DNA from: Paenibacillus taihuensis
GTDB taxonomy: Bacteria > Bacillota > Bacilli > Paenibacillales > Paenibacillaceae
DNA length: 64,000 nucleotides
Assembly: GCF_003386535.1 (NCBI RefSeq)
Contig: NZ_QTTN01000025.1
Coordinates: 33,342-97,341, forward strand
Direction of reading: 5' to 3'
Below, in pieces: positions 34,503 to 43,156 of this stretch (the first letter of the stretch is position 1; every line of letters starts with the position of its first letter). The translations under genes and the position numbers were made by a program. The notes beneath the pieces are model-generated. The model saw only the letters and a program-made list of their open reading frames with translations, did no database searches and was not told the DNA's origin.

Positions 34503-35179
34503 GACACAGGCTGATTCTGAACGAGATTACGCATACTTTCGAGGATGGCGGGATGCAGCGAACGGTGCTCGATCGCTTAAGCCTGCAAGTAGCAGAAGGG
34601 GAATTGGTCGCTGTGATGGGGCCTTCCGGCTCCGGCAAGAGTACGTTCCTGTCGATAGCAGGCGCGCTTCTTAAGCCTACGAGCGGCGAAGTCTTGCTGG
34701 ATGGGGAATCGATGGCTGGGAAAGAGAAGCAGGCATTATCTGATATGCGATTGCACAAGCTCGGCTTTATTTTTCAAAATGCCAATTTGATTCCATACTT
34801 GAAGGTGGAAGAGCAGCTGATGCTGGTCGCAAAACTGGGGGATATGAGTCGAGCGAAGGCGAATGATCGCATCGGCGAGCTGCTTCATAAGCTGGGCTTG
34901 GATCACCGCAGGCATGCTTATCCTGAGAAGCTGTCAGGAGGCGAGCGGCAGCGCGTCGCGATTGCAAGAGCGCTCATGAACGACCCGGCTGTGCTGCTGG
35001 CGGATGAACCGACGGCGAGTCTGGATGCCGGAAGGGGAATGGACGTTGTAGGCATGATCGCCAGAGAGGCCAAAGAACGAGGCAAGAGCGCCATTATGGT
35101 TACGCACGACGAGCGCGTTCTATCGCTGTGCGATCGTGTTCTTTATCTCGAGCACGGCAGTTTAATCGAAAAATACTGA
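34499..35179 (+). CDS. hrtA: HrtA haem-efflux ABC ATPase
   Basis: 226 residues: Walker [11 protein letters not shown]-loop IFQNAN, signature LSGGERQR, Walker [13 protein letters not shown] and H-loop VTHDER. The start overlaps the hrtB stop. It is a paralogue of the HrtA at 852-1559, with the same IAGALLK segment after Walker A. A terminator-like hairpin follows. Confidence 0.9.
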   Translation: MRHRLILNEITHTFEDGGMQRTVLDRLSLQVAEGELVAVMGPSGSGKSTFLSIAGALLKPTSGEVLLDGESMAGKEKQALSDMRLHKLGFIFQNANLIPYLKVEEQLMLVAKLGDMSRAKANDRIGELLHKLGLDHRRHAYPEKLSGGERQRVAIARALMNDPAVLLADEPTASLDAGRGMDVVGMIAREAKERGKSAIMVTHDERVLSLCDRVLYLEHGSLIEKY

Positions 35180-35188
35180 ATGAGAGTG

Positions 35189-35222
35189 CGGCGGCCAGTC
35201 CATGATTGGCGGCCGTTTTTAT
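35189..35222 (+). terminator. Terminator after hrtBA
   Basis: An imperfect GC-rich hairpin (GGCGGCCA with TGGCGGCCG) is followed by TTTTT. It is weaker than most terminators in the window. Confidence 0.55.
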
Positions 35223-35230
35223 ATTTGTTA

Positions 35231-35275
35231 TTGACAGAAGTACGCGACACAAACTATATTGTTTGTATCACGTAC
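35231..35275 (+). promoter_or_regulatory. Reductase promoter inside a 36-bp near-palindrome
   Basis: TTGACA (35231-35236), an 18-bp spacer and TATATT (35255-35260). Bases 35240-35275 form a near-perfect dyad with 18-bp arms (GTACGCGACACAAAC on the left, GTTTGTATCACGTAC on the right) covering the spacer and -10 box. This is a strong operator candidate; the regulator is unknown. Confidence 0.7.
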
Positions 35276-35320
35276 TAAATGAGCGAACATCACTATAATA
35301 TATGAAATGAGCGTGAAACG

Positions 35321-35941
35321 ATGAGTCAGAAGAAGACCATCCTCCTGGTCATGGGGAGCATACGAGCAGGCAGAAACTGCCCGAAAATTACGGCATGGGT
35401 CGAATCCATCGGACGAGCGAATTCGAACTACGAGTATGAGATTATCGATCTGGCCAAGTGGCGGCTGCCAATGGACGATGAACCGGGGATTCCGGCATTG
35501 GACGGTTACAGCCAGCCGCACACGCAAGCATGGAGCGACAAGGTCAAGAGCGCGAGCGGCGTGATCTTCGTCACCCCGCAGTTTAACTGGGGCTATCCTG
35601 CGGTTCTTAAGAACGCGATCGATCACCTCTACCACGAGTGGCGGGATAAGCCAGTCATGATCGTCACCTACGGCGGTCATGGAGGCGGCAGATGTGCCAA
35701 GCAGTTGAGAAGAGTGGCCGTTCGGCTGAGGATGCGCATCGTGCCGACTTCCCCGGCGCTCCGGTTATCGGACGCGGTTATCAGGGAGGGAGCGGAGCTA
35801 AGCCCGGACCGGGATTTTCGCCATTTCGCGCCGCAGGTTAGACGCGCAATATCGGAGCTCGCAGATCAGCTCGAGGGTCGAGAGAGCGTCGCGGCACGGA
35901 TGCGCCGTCAATGGAAAGAGGCATCGGCTGTCCTCTCGTAA
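35321..35941 (+). CDS. NADPH-dependent FMN reductase-like flavoprotein
   Basis: 206-residue flavodoxin-fold protein. The FMN phosphate loop is GSIRAGRNC. The motif TPQFNWGYPAVLKNAIDHLYHEW and YGGHGGGR follow, as in the NADPH-dependent FMN reductase/quinone reductase family. It likely reduces quinones, azo compounds or flavins in the cytoplasm. It is monocistronic, with a strongly dyadic promoter, consistent with induction by electrophile or redox stress (inference). Confidence 0.87.
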   Translation: MSQKKTILLVMGSIRAGRNCPKITAWVESIGRANSNYEYEIIDLAKWRLPMDDEPGIPALDGYSQPHTQAWSDKVKSASGVIFVTPQFNWGYPAVLKNAIDHLYHEWRDKPVMIVTYGGHGGGRCAKQLRRVAVRLRMRIVPTSPALRLSDAVIREGAELSPDRDFRHFAPQVRRAISELADQLEGRESVAARMRRQWKEASAVLS

Positions 35942-35961
35942 TAGAGCTATATACGTAAAGT

Positions 35962-35998
35962 AATGGCCATCCTTTTGAGGGGTGGCCTTTGCTTTTTG
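35962..35998 (+). terminator. Rho-independent terminator
   Basis: TGGCCATCC pairs with GGGGTGGCC around a TTTTGA loop, followed by TTTGCTTTTT. Confidence 0.8.
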
Positions 35999-36120
35999 TC
36001 CCTTTCGACATGAATAGCAATGATGCAACAATTATCAACGAAATAAGCGGTCCAATCGGTATAGTAAACATACGAGTCTATTATGTATACTAGAAATATC
36101 CCAATTGGCAATTCTACCAA

Positions 36121-37734
36121 TTGAATCCAGTTTTACAACTAGCTGAGACGCACAGGCGACTTGCAGCAGATCGGAGACCGTTCGGGATGCAGGAAAAGGA
36201 AGGCGTGGCCGTAAATAAGAAGAAAGACACTCATCTGAGCCAACTGGCTTCCGTAGGGCAGATTGCCGCTGGTATCGCACATGAGGTTAGAAATCCGCTG
36301 ACCGCCGTTAAAGGATTTTTACAGCTCATGAAAGAGAAGAAGGATACCAAGTACATCGAGATTGCTGAGGCGGAACTGGGAAATGCGATTAACATTCTGC
36401 AAAATCTGCTGCATGTGTCCAAGCCTGACCTTGAGGAAGAGGCACATAGCTCGATTGATTTATCCGTCGAATTGGATGCTTTAACGCAGCTGTTTCAGGA
36501 TCAGATGTACCGGGTCTCGGTCCATAGCAGGCTGCAGAATCCGGGCTCATACATATTAGGCAGGAAGAATCAGCTAAAGAAAGTGTTCTTCAATTTGCTG
36601 AAGAACGCCTTCGAGGCAATCCCGGGAAAGGGAGCTATTCATATTGAGCATATGGCTACCGAGCAGGAAGTCATTGTCTCGATCCAGGACACCGGAGTTG
36701 GTATTCCGCAGGACAAGCTCAGAATGCTCGGCACACCTTTCTATACGACCAAAGAGAACGGGACCGGCATGGGGTTAACGCTTGTGTTCTCCGTGATTTA
36801 TCAGCATAACGGCGTAATCGAAGTACAGAGCGCAGAAAACGGTGGAACCAAATTTACGATTACGTTTCCGAAGGAGACCAAAAATATAAGATTAAAGGAA
36901 GTGGTTTATTTGGAGCTTGAGGCAACTATGGGTATCAAAGAATTCTTCATTGTAAACCGCGGTAATTTCGAGCAGCGGCTGTTATTAGAGGCAGTCAACG
37001 TTCGCGATAAAATCGATGAAATTCTTGCAATCGGTAACATAAACCTGCTGGATAACGCACATAAGCTGGTGCTCTATATTATTGACGGGAAAGAGTATGA
37101 GGCCATCGCCTTTGCCAAGCAAGAAGGAATCACGTGGGCGAAGCATTCGCTCACCTTGGCATTTAAACTGGAATGGGTTCAGGCGGTAAGGCGGGTATTG
37201 TGGGACTTCCTGTACAATTATGACCGTATGCACAATCACAATGAAAACAAAGAACATTACTATAGCATGGAGAAGAGCATTAATCAGTTGATGGACCAGT
37301 TCCTTAATCAGTTCTTTATTAGCTATTCCCTGTTTAAGGACGATCTGATTCGGGCGCAGCGGGAAATGGTCGTGGATCTATCCGTTCCGATTATTCCGCT
37401 GACGCAGGCGATTTCCATTCTCCCTATTATCGGAGCCATTGATGAGTTCCGTGCCAATGCCATTGAGGATAAGGTCATTTCACAAATCGGGAACAACCGA
37501 ATCGAAACATTAATCATTGATTTGTCAGGCGCGATGGAGATGGATGACGATGTCGTCAAACAGTTCATCAGCGTCTTTGACGGAATCAATATGATGGGCT
37601 GCCAACCGGTCGTTACGGGGCTGAGGCCAGAGATTGTGAAGAAGATGATTCGGTCAGGCTTGTCCTTTGAGCAAAAGGCGATCACGAAGGTGTCGCTGCA
37701 GCAGGCGATTGAGGATCATTTGCCGGCGCATTAG
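36121..37734 (+). CDS. Histidine kinase fused to an RsbR-like STAS domain
   Basis: 537 residues, soluble. The kinase part (about 35-260) has HEVRNPLTAVKGFLQLM, NLLKNAFEAI, DTGVGIP and GTGMGLTL, like sporulation kinases. Residues about 285-410 form a helical region like the N-terminal part of RsbR co-antagonists. The STAS domain (about 425-535) has SILPIIGAIDEFRA, IETLIIDLSGAMEMDDDVV and VVTGLRPEIVKKM. The residue after the conserved MD, Thr in RsbR, is Asp here. TTG 36121 is the longest start; ATG 36187 or a GTG near the KKKD codons may be used. It may link phosphorelay and stressosome signalling. Confidence 0.85.
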   Translation: MNPVLQLAETHRRLAADRRPFGMQEKEGVAVNKKKDTHLSQLASVGQIAAGIAHEVRNPLTAVKGFLQLMKEKKDTKYIEIAEAELGNAINILQNLLHVSKPDLEEEAHSSIDLSVELDALTQLFQDQMYRVSVHSRLQNPGSYILGRKNQLKKVFFNLLKNAFEAIPGKGAIHIEHMATEQEVIVSIQDTGVGIPQDKLRMLGTPFYTTKENGTGMGLTLVFSVIYQHNGVIEVQSAENGGTKFTITFPKETKNIRLKEVVYLELEATMGIKEFFIVNRGNFEQRLLLEAVNVRDKIDEILAIGNINLLDNAHKLVLYIIDGKEYEAIAFAKQEGITWAKHSLTLAFKLEWVQAVRRVLWDFLYNYDRMHNHNENKEHYYSMEKSINQLMDQFLNQFFISYSLFKDDLIRAQREMVVDLSVPIIPLTQAISILPIIGAIDEFRANAIEDKVISQIGNNRIETLIIDLSGAMEMDDDVVKQFISVFDGINMMGCQPVVTGLRPEIVKKMIRSGLSFEQKAITKVSLQQAIEDHLPAH

Positions 37735-37757
37735 CATAGGGGTGTAAGTTTGCACGG

Positions 37758-37790
37758 AAGAAAACCGCCTCCATTGGAAGGCGGTTTTCT
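37758..37790. terminator. Bidirectional terminator
   Basis: GAAAACCGCCTCC pairs with GAAGGCGGTTTTC around ATTG, with A/T runs on both sides. It serves the kinase-STAS gene and the converging MFS pseudogene. Confidence 0.9.
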
Positions 37791-37795
37791 TATGA

Positions 37796-39147
37796 TTATG
37801 AGCGTAATAGCTTCTGCGACTCGCTGGCAGATTCGCTCGGTGATTCGCTCGCAGGAGCTTCCGCGACAAGCTTCCCTTTGCCGAAGAAGAAGCAGATGAC
37901 GACGGCCGCGAGGGCAAAAACAAGAGCCATTCCGAACTGCTGATGGAAGGCGCTCGTCAGGGACAAGCCGCTCGAGAGCCACCCGGCCAGGAGGCTTCCG
38001 AAGACGCTCATCCCGATGCTGGCGCCCATCGTTTGGAACAGCTGGACCGTGGATTGCGCCATGCCGCGGTCCTCTTCCTCTGCGGATTCCTGTATGAGCA
38101 TGGTATCCCCGGCCATCAAGGTTCCAGTGCTGATACCCATGATAAAGAAGCATAGGGCGGGATAGATAAAGCTTTCGCTCAGATGAATCGAGAGCGCCAT
38201 GAATAGTCCCGCAACCGGGAACAGGAACGAAACGATGAACAGTGTACGATAGGTCATCCGGGCCATTAGGAAGCCGCAAGCCAGGCTGAACGGAATCGCG
38301 CCAGCCATGGCCATGAGCTAGAAGTAGCCGGATACGGTTGCCGAGAAGTCCATGGCAATCTGGGCATAATACGGGAAGGAGGACGAAGCCCCCATCAAGC
38401 CGCACATGACCGTGAACATGAGGAGCGCCATGGCAACGATATTGCGGTTGCGTAATAAGCGCAGCGGAATGATGGGCTCCTTGGCCCGGCGCTCGACGAG
38501 AATGAACAGAACGAGCAGGGCAGCGGAGGCTCCGAGCAGCGCCAGTACCAGCGGAGAAGTCCAAGCCAGGCCTTTGTTCTCGATGAGAACGGGAGCCAGC
38601 AGCAGAGACAGGATGGACCCCATTAGAGTCAGCGCGCCCGCGTAGTCAATGGAACGCGATTCGCGCTGCTTTCCCTCATGCAGACCAAGGGACATCAGAA
38701 GTGCAGCTAACAGGCTGACGGGAAGATTGATGAAGAATACCCAGTGCCAGCTGATGTGGTCGACTACATAGCCGCCGATTATCGGACCGACCAGCTGAGG
38801 CAGAATGGCCATGACGCCGAACAGCCCTTGCAGCTTCATGCGCTGTTCTACGGTAAAGGTCGTTCCGAAGATGACCATGGCCAGCGGCATGAGACCGCCA
38901 GCGCCGACGCCTTGGATGCCGCGGCCGAGAAGCAGCAGTTCCATCGTAGGGGCGAGGCCGCTCCGAGCGAGCCGAGAATGAAGAGGCTGATACTGATTAG
39001 ATAAAGCCGCTTGCGTCCGAAGATGTCGGACAGCTTGCCCATGATGGGCATACAGGCGGTCATGGACAGCATGTAGATGCCGGCTACCCAACCATACAGC
39101 GTCATGTCATGCAGATCGCGGATAATGGTAGGCATAGCGGTCGAGAC
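37796..39147 (-). pseudogene. Broken DHA2-type MFS drug transporter
   Basis: Reading on the minus strand, the remnant starts in the middle of the first conserved motif (VVSTAMPTIIRDLHD), lacking the N-terminus and start. It continues with GWVAGIYMLSMTACMPIMGKLSDIFGRKR, then shifts frame near 38945 to LLLGRGIQGVGAGGLMPLAMVIFG. An in-frame TAG at 38315-38317 follows SGYF and precedes the last 170 residues. Truncation, frameshift and nonsense codon make it inactive. A typical intact relative has about 470-500 residues. Confidence 0.88.
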
Positions 39148-39149
39148 TA

Positions 39150-39395
39150 CAAGCGGTTACTACGCTTACGAACTATGTGCTCGGCTTCGTATTGGACGAT
39201 TATCAGGATCAGGGGGAGCTCCCGCTAGAGGAGCTCAATGGCCTGATGGACGCTATGAGCGAAGCGGAAGCGGGACTGTTCCGGAAGATGTTGGGGGGCG
39301 GATTGTTCGAGCTGATGGGGTCCGACGGGTCGTTCGAATTCGGCCTGAATCTGATTTTGCTCGGGATTGAGCAGGTGATTAAGGAGCAAGAATAG
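39150..39395 (+). pseudogene. C-terminal remnant of a TetR-family regulator
   Basis: The frame reads QAVTTLTNYVLGFVLDDYQDQG...MDAMSEAEAGLF...FEFGLNLILLGIEQVIKEQE. This is the C-terminal ligand domain of a TetR_C-type repressor. The DNA-binding half is missing. Its left edge joins directly to the truncated 5' end of the MFS remnant at about 39150, so one deletion removed both start regions and the shared promoter. Confidence 0.75.
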
Positions 39396-39480
39396 TAAAC
39401 GTGGATGTATGCCGAAAATCACTTTATACTAAAGTTCATGGTAGTATGTAGACCTAACTCGAAGAGGATGTGAGCCGAAC

Positions 39481-39831
39481 ATGATCAAAATTACTGTACC
39501 AACACCGGACGTTACCATTACGAAGCAGAGTAATCCTCAGCTAAGCCATATTTATGGATTCACGGATTTTCACCTGATCACCAGGGAAGAAGGCGGGATC
39601 TTCATGTTCTACAACAATAAGGACGAGCTCCTGTTTGTCGGCAAGGCGAGAAAGCTGCGCCCTAGAATCAAGAAGCACTTTGAAGATTCGGTATCGCCTA
39701 TCAAGAACCACAGAGACGAAGTGACCAAGATCGAGGTTTGTCTTGTGGAAGGCCTTCTGGACCGCGCGATCTATGAGACTTACATCGCGAATAAGTTCAG
39801 AGCGAAGTACAATCCGGACCGGGTGCTGTAG
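39481..39831 (+). CDS. GIY-YIG nuclease domain protein
   Basis: 116 residues with the UvrC-like GIY-YIG fold. GGIFMFYN stands for GIY and LLFVGKA for YIG, followed by RKLRPRIKKHF and the Glu/Asn region YETYIANKFRAKYN. It corresponds to the small stand-alone nucleotide-excision-repair-endonuclease-like proteins of Bacillota. The first Tyr of the motif is Phe, which other members tolerate. Role in DNA repair is inferred. Confidence 0.8.
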   Translation: MIKITVPTPDVTITKQSNPQLSHIYGFTDFHLITREEGGIFMFYNNKDELLFVGKARKLRPRIKKHFEDSVSPIKNHRDEVTKIEVCLVEGLLDRAIYETYIANKFRAKYNPDRVL

Positions 39832-39872
39832 AACCAAAGGCCGAATGCGGCGGACTGAGACGGAGGTGACAT

Positions 39873-40796
39873 ATGAAGACGATCAGTAACCCGTGGTTGA
39901 AGCTCGGAGAGGGAATCAATCAAGAGGATTTTGACTTGATACATACACTCGAGGAAACGTGTATCCGCGAGGATCAGACGGCGCTGAAGCTGGAGCTGGA
40001 TTATAAGCTTGCCGCGAGTTCAGGAAGTGCAGGGATGCGCAAGATCAATGAATTCATGTACTTCGATGGACAAGAGTTGATCGGCTATATAGGTATTTGC
40101 GAGTTCGGCGACGCCAGCACACCGCTCGAAGTGAACGGGATGGTGCACCCTGAATATAGGCGCCAAGGCGTCTTTGCGACACTAAGCAAGCTGGTCTTGG
40201 ATGAGTGGAAGCGGAGAGCTCCCAAGAGCTTGCTTCTCTTGAGCGACCGGAATTCAGAAGGCGGGCAGGCATTCATTCAGGGAACCGGTGCCCATTACCA
40301 TCATTCGGAGTACGAGATGTATCTTCAGATGGATCGCCCGGACATACATGGCGACCTGAAAGGCCTCACATTCCGGAAGGCGACGAACGCGGATGCGTGG
40401 GAAATTCGCCGGCAGAATGCGATTTATTTTGGCGATGAGCCCGTGGATGAGGAAGAAACAGAGCATCCTAGGGAAGGGATGATTTTGCCGGAAGAGGAAG
40501 AGAAGCGGGGCATGATCATCTATCTCGCAGAGGCCCGCGGGCAGGTCATCGGGAAGTTTCATATCCAGCTGTCTCCCGGCGGGACTGGCGGCATCTATGG
40601 CTTAGGCATTCTGCCTGAGCACCGCGGCAAGGGATACGGGAGAGCGACGCTCTTGAAGGCGGTCGATAAGCTGAAGGAGGCGCGAGCGGCGGACATTATG
40701 CTGCAAGTGGCCGTGGAGAACGCGAACGCGCTGGGGCTCTATCAATCCTGCGGTTTCAAGGAAACGTCGACGATGGATTATTATGAGCTTCGTTGA
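39873..40796 (+). CDS. Tandem GNAT acetyltransferase
   Basis: 307 residues with two GNAT domains. The first (about 5-145) has VNGMVHPEYRRQGVFATL as the acetyl-CoA loop. The second (about 165-305) has IYGLGILPEHRGKGYGRATLLKAV and ends ANALGLYQSCGFKET. GGAGGTGAC precedes the ATG. Substrate unknown. The stop overlaps the region preceding the YciI gene. Confidence 0.9.
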   Translation: MKTISNPWLKLGEGINQEDFDLIHTLEETCIREDQTALKLELDYKLAASSGSAGMRKINEFMYFDGQELIGYIGICEFGDASTPLEVNGMVHPEYRRQGVFATLSKLVLDEWKRRAPKSLLLLSDRNSEGGQAFIQGTGAHYHHSEYEMYLQMDRPDIHGDLKGLTFRKATNADAWEIRRQNAIYFGDEPVDEEETEHPREGMILPEEEEKRGMIIYLAEARGQVIGKFHIQLSPGGTGGIYGLGILPEHRGKGYGRATLLKAVDKLKEARAADIMLQVAVENANALGLYQSCGFKETSTMDYYELR

Positions 40797-40824
40797 ACAA
40801 TCACGCTATGGAGGTTTGGTCATC

Positions 40825-41151
40825 ATGTCAGATAACACGGCAAGCAGCAATCCGGGCAAAATGCATTTCATGCTATGGTCGACGCCGCCCAGAGCGACTT
40901 TTTCTCAAGATATGACCGAAGAAGAACGGGGCATCATGCACCGGCACATCGCCTATTGGACGGAGAAGCAGAAGCAGGGCATCGCGCTTGTATTCGGACC
41001 TGTTCGGAAGCCGGACGATCCTCACGGGCTCGCCGTTATCGAAGTGGAGAATGTAGATCAAGTCCCAGGGCTTATCGCAGAAGATCCCGCCGTTATCGGG
41101 GGCGTAATGACGACGGAATATTATCCAATGATGGCTGTTCTGCCGAAATAG
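40825..41151 (+). CDS. YciI-like protein
   Basis: 108-residue dimeric alpha+beta barrel protein of the YciI type. The conserved His/Asp pair appears in MHRHIAYWTEKQ and the core in GPVRKPDDPHGLAVIEVENVDQV. ATG 40825 follows GGAGG by about ten bases and lies 28 bases after the GNAT stop, so the two are likely co-transcribed. Function unknown. Confidence 0.85.
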   Translation: MSDNTASSNPGKMHFMLWSTPPRATFSQDMTEEERGIMHRHIAYWTEKQKQGIALVFGPVRKPDDPHGLAVIEVENVDQVPGLIAEDPAVIGGVMTTEYYPMMAVLPK

Positions 41152-41163
41152 CACGAAACGAAG

Positions 41164-41196
41164 AAGGCTGGACCGAGAAAATCGGTTCAGCCTTTT
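41164..41196 (+). terminator. Rho-independent terminator
   Basis: AAGGCTG-g-ACCGA pairs with TCGGT-t-CAGCCTT, followed by TT. Confidence 0.85.
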
Positions 41197-41224
41197 AAGA
41201 AGGCAGATTGGAGGAGTCGACCAA

Positions 41225-41827
41225 ATGGGGAATACCGATAAGTTCGAAATGATTGCTAATACGTATGACACGCCTGAGAGAATCCACATTGCACAGGTAT
41301 CGTCCGATGCGATTCGTAACTATGTAAGTGACGCGAAGGGCAAGACCGCGATCGATTTCGGCTGTGGGACGGGACTCGTAGGCATGAACCTAGTAGACGA
41401 GTTTCAATCGGTGCTTTTTCTGGATACGTCACCAGGGATGATCGGGCAAATGGAGCAGAAGATTGCTGATCTGGGCATTCAAAATGCAGAAACATTATGC
41501 TTTGACTTCGAGGGTGAAGGGTTATCGGTGCTGCGGGCGGATTATATCTTTATGGCTCAGGTGCTGCTGCATATCAAGGACGTGGAGTTCTTGCTGGCAA
41601 GGCTGTTTGAAGTGTTGAACGACGGCGGGCATCTGCTCATTGTTGATTTTGACAAGAATGAGCATGTCGTGTCCGATCTCGTCCATAACGGATTCCATCA
41701 GGCGGAGCTGGCGGGTATCATGACCAGAGTCGGGTACAAGAACATTCGGTCCGAAACCTTCTATTCCGGAAGCAAAATATTCATGGCGCAGGATGCGTCG
41801 ATGTTCGTTTTTGATTCACAGAAGTGA
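41225..41827 (+). CDS. Class I SAM-dependent methyltransferase
   Basis: 200 residues. Motif I reads AIDFGCGTGLVGMNL, then VLFLDTSPGMI, the acidic FDFEGEG and the post-I strand DYIFMAQVLLHIKD and LLIVDFDK. A small-molecule methyltransferase of the UbiE/Methyltransf_11-25 type. GGAGGAG precedes the ATG. Substrate unknown. Confidence 0.88.
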   Translation: MGNTDKFEMIANTYDTPERIHIAQVSSDAIRNYVSDAKGKTAIDFGCGTGLVGMNLVDEFQSVLFLDTSPGMIGQMEQKIADLGIQNAETLCFDFEGEGLSVLRADYIFMAQVLLHIKDVEFLLARLFEVLNDGGHLLIVDFDKNEHVVSDLVHNGFHQAELAGIMTRVGYKNIRSETFYSGSKIFMAQDASMFVFDSQK

Positions 41828-41869
41828 GCGCTTGAAGTCATGCTTGGTGTTACTTAGTGAGATTAGAGA

Positions 41870-41897
41870 AAATGGCCATCCGCCGTAGGATGGCCAT
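41870..41897. terminator. Bidirectional terminator
   Basis: AATGGCCATC pairs with GATGGCCATT around CGCCGTAG. It separates the converging methyltransferase and ada genes. Confidence 0.88.
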
Positions 41898-41902
41898 TCT
41901 TC

Positions 41903-42955
41903 TTATTTACCGCTTTTTTCATGACTCAGCAGCCATTCTTTACGTGCGATTCCGCCGCCATATCCACCGAGCTCGCCATCGGAGTTGATAACGCGATGAC
42001 ATGGGATGACGATCGCCAGTTGATTCGCGCCGTTCGCCTGTGCTGCCGCACGATAGGCGGTTGGTTTGCCAAGCGCTACGGCGATATCGGCATAGGAGCG
42101 GGTCTCTCCCGGCGGAATCTGCCGTAACTGCTCCCATACACGTTGCTGGAAATCGGAGCCGACAAGATGGAGAGGGGTCTTGAACTCCGTTAATGTCCCC
42201 TCGAAGTAGTCGGTCAGCTCGCGCTCAATGGACTGAATGGGCAGTGTCTGTCCAGGAATAATGGCCGCCTTCAATCGTTTCCTTAATCGTTCTACCTCGC
42301 GTTCCAACCCTCGACGGTCCACGAACTCCAAGAGATATAACTCGTTATCGTCCGCTATCGCGATCATAGGGCCGAGCCGTGTGTCCAGCCAAGCTGCTTT
42401 AAGGATGCGGCTGTCGTCAAACCGCGTAGGTGGCGCTCCCATAATGCGAGAGAAGGCATCGCGAAATCCGCTGCTCGAATCGTAGCCTGAAGCTAATTGC
42501 GTACGGATTATTTTCTCCCCCGATCGGATGCTCTTCAGAGCGAGTCCCATTCGACGGGCTCTCGCGTATTCAACAAAAGTCATGCCAAAGCGCTTCTTGA
42601 ATTGGCGGCGGGCAGTTGATTCATCAATCGATAGTGCCCGGAAATCTTGCCCCTTCCATCGTTTCTCGGGGTTCTGCTCAATCGCCTCGACGAGTACCCG
42701 AATCATATCCGACACTTGATTCGGATGGGACAAAGGCCGGCAGCGCTGGCAAGGGCGGAAGGAAGCGAGAAGCGCCTGCTGCGCCGTTTCGTAGAACTCG
42801 CAGTTCTCGTACTTCGGCTTTCTAGCCGGACAAGTCGGTCTGCAGAATACCCCGGTAGACGTGACGCCCACGTAGAAAATGCCCTCATAGTCGGACTTCT
42901 TCTCGACAAGCGCTTTATAATATTCGGCTTTGCGTTCCTCGTTATGGATCATCAT
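41903..42955 (-). CDS. ada: Ada: methyl-phosphotriester sensor and O6-alkylguanine-DNA alkyltransferase
   Basis: 350 residues with the full enteric-type Ada layout. The N-terminal zinc domain has VFCRPTCPARKPKYENC...CQRC. An AraC-like helix-turn-helix follows (STARRQFKKRFGMTFVEYARARRMGLAL). The C-terminal alkyltransferase has the acceptor Cys in IPCHRVI and GGYGGG. It repairs alkylated DNA and activates its own regulon. The start MMIHNEERKAEYYKAL is chosen because AGGTG lies just upstream; an upstream extension to 43027 is possible but looks unrelated. Confidence 0.93.
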   Translation of the reverse strand: MMIHNEERKAEYYKALVEKKSDYEGIFYVGVTSTGVFCRPTCPARKPKYENCEFYETAQQALLASFRPCQRCRPLSHPNQVSDMIRVLVEAIEQNPEKRWKGQDFRALSIDESTARRQFKKRFGMTFVEYARARRMGLALKSIRSGEKIIRTQLASGYDSSSGFRDAFSRIMGAPPTRFDDSRILKAAWLDTRLGPMIAIADDNELYLLEFVDRRGLEREVERLRKRLKAAIIPGQTLPIQSIERELTDYFEGTLTEFKTPLHLVGSDFQQRVWEQLRQIPPGETRSYADIAVALGKPTAYRAAAQANGANQLAIVIPCHRVINSDGELGGYGGGIARKEWLLSHEKSGK

Positions 42956-43156
42956 CGCACCTACATGTTTTAAGAATGAGTTCATTATACCTCGCACGAA
43001 CGACGATCGCAGCCGAAAATCAGGCATTTATTTTTTTGATTCATGTGCAAAAAGGAGGAAAATAATGGTTGTTCAATGAATATGTACATGTAAGCATTCG
43101 CACGCGTCGGGTGAGATACCTGAGCCCGGAATTTAGAGGTTAAGGAGAGGGTGCTT

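Noticed and set aside
39177..39395. Independent 72-residue gene
   Set aside because: The coding frame extends upstream of the GTG into conserved TetR ligand-domain residues and ends at a deletion junction, so it is a remnant rather than a short gene.
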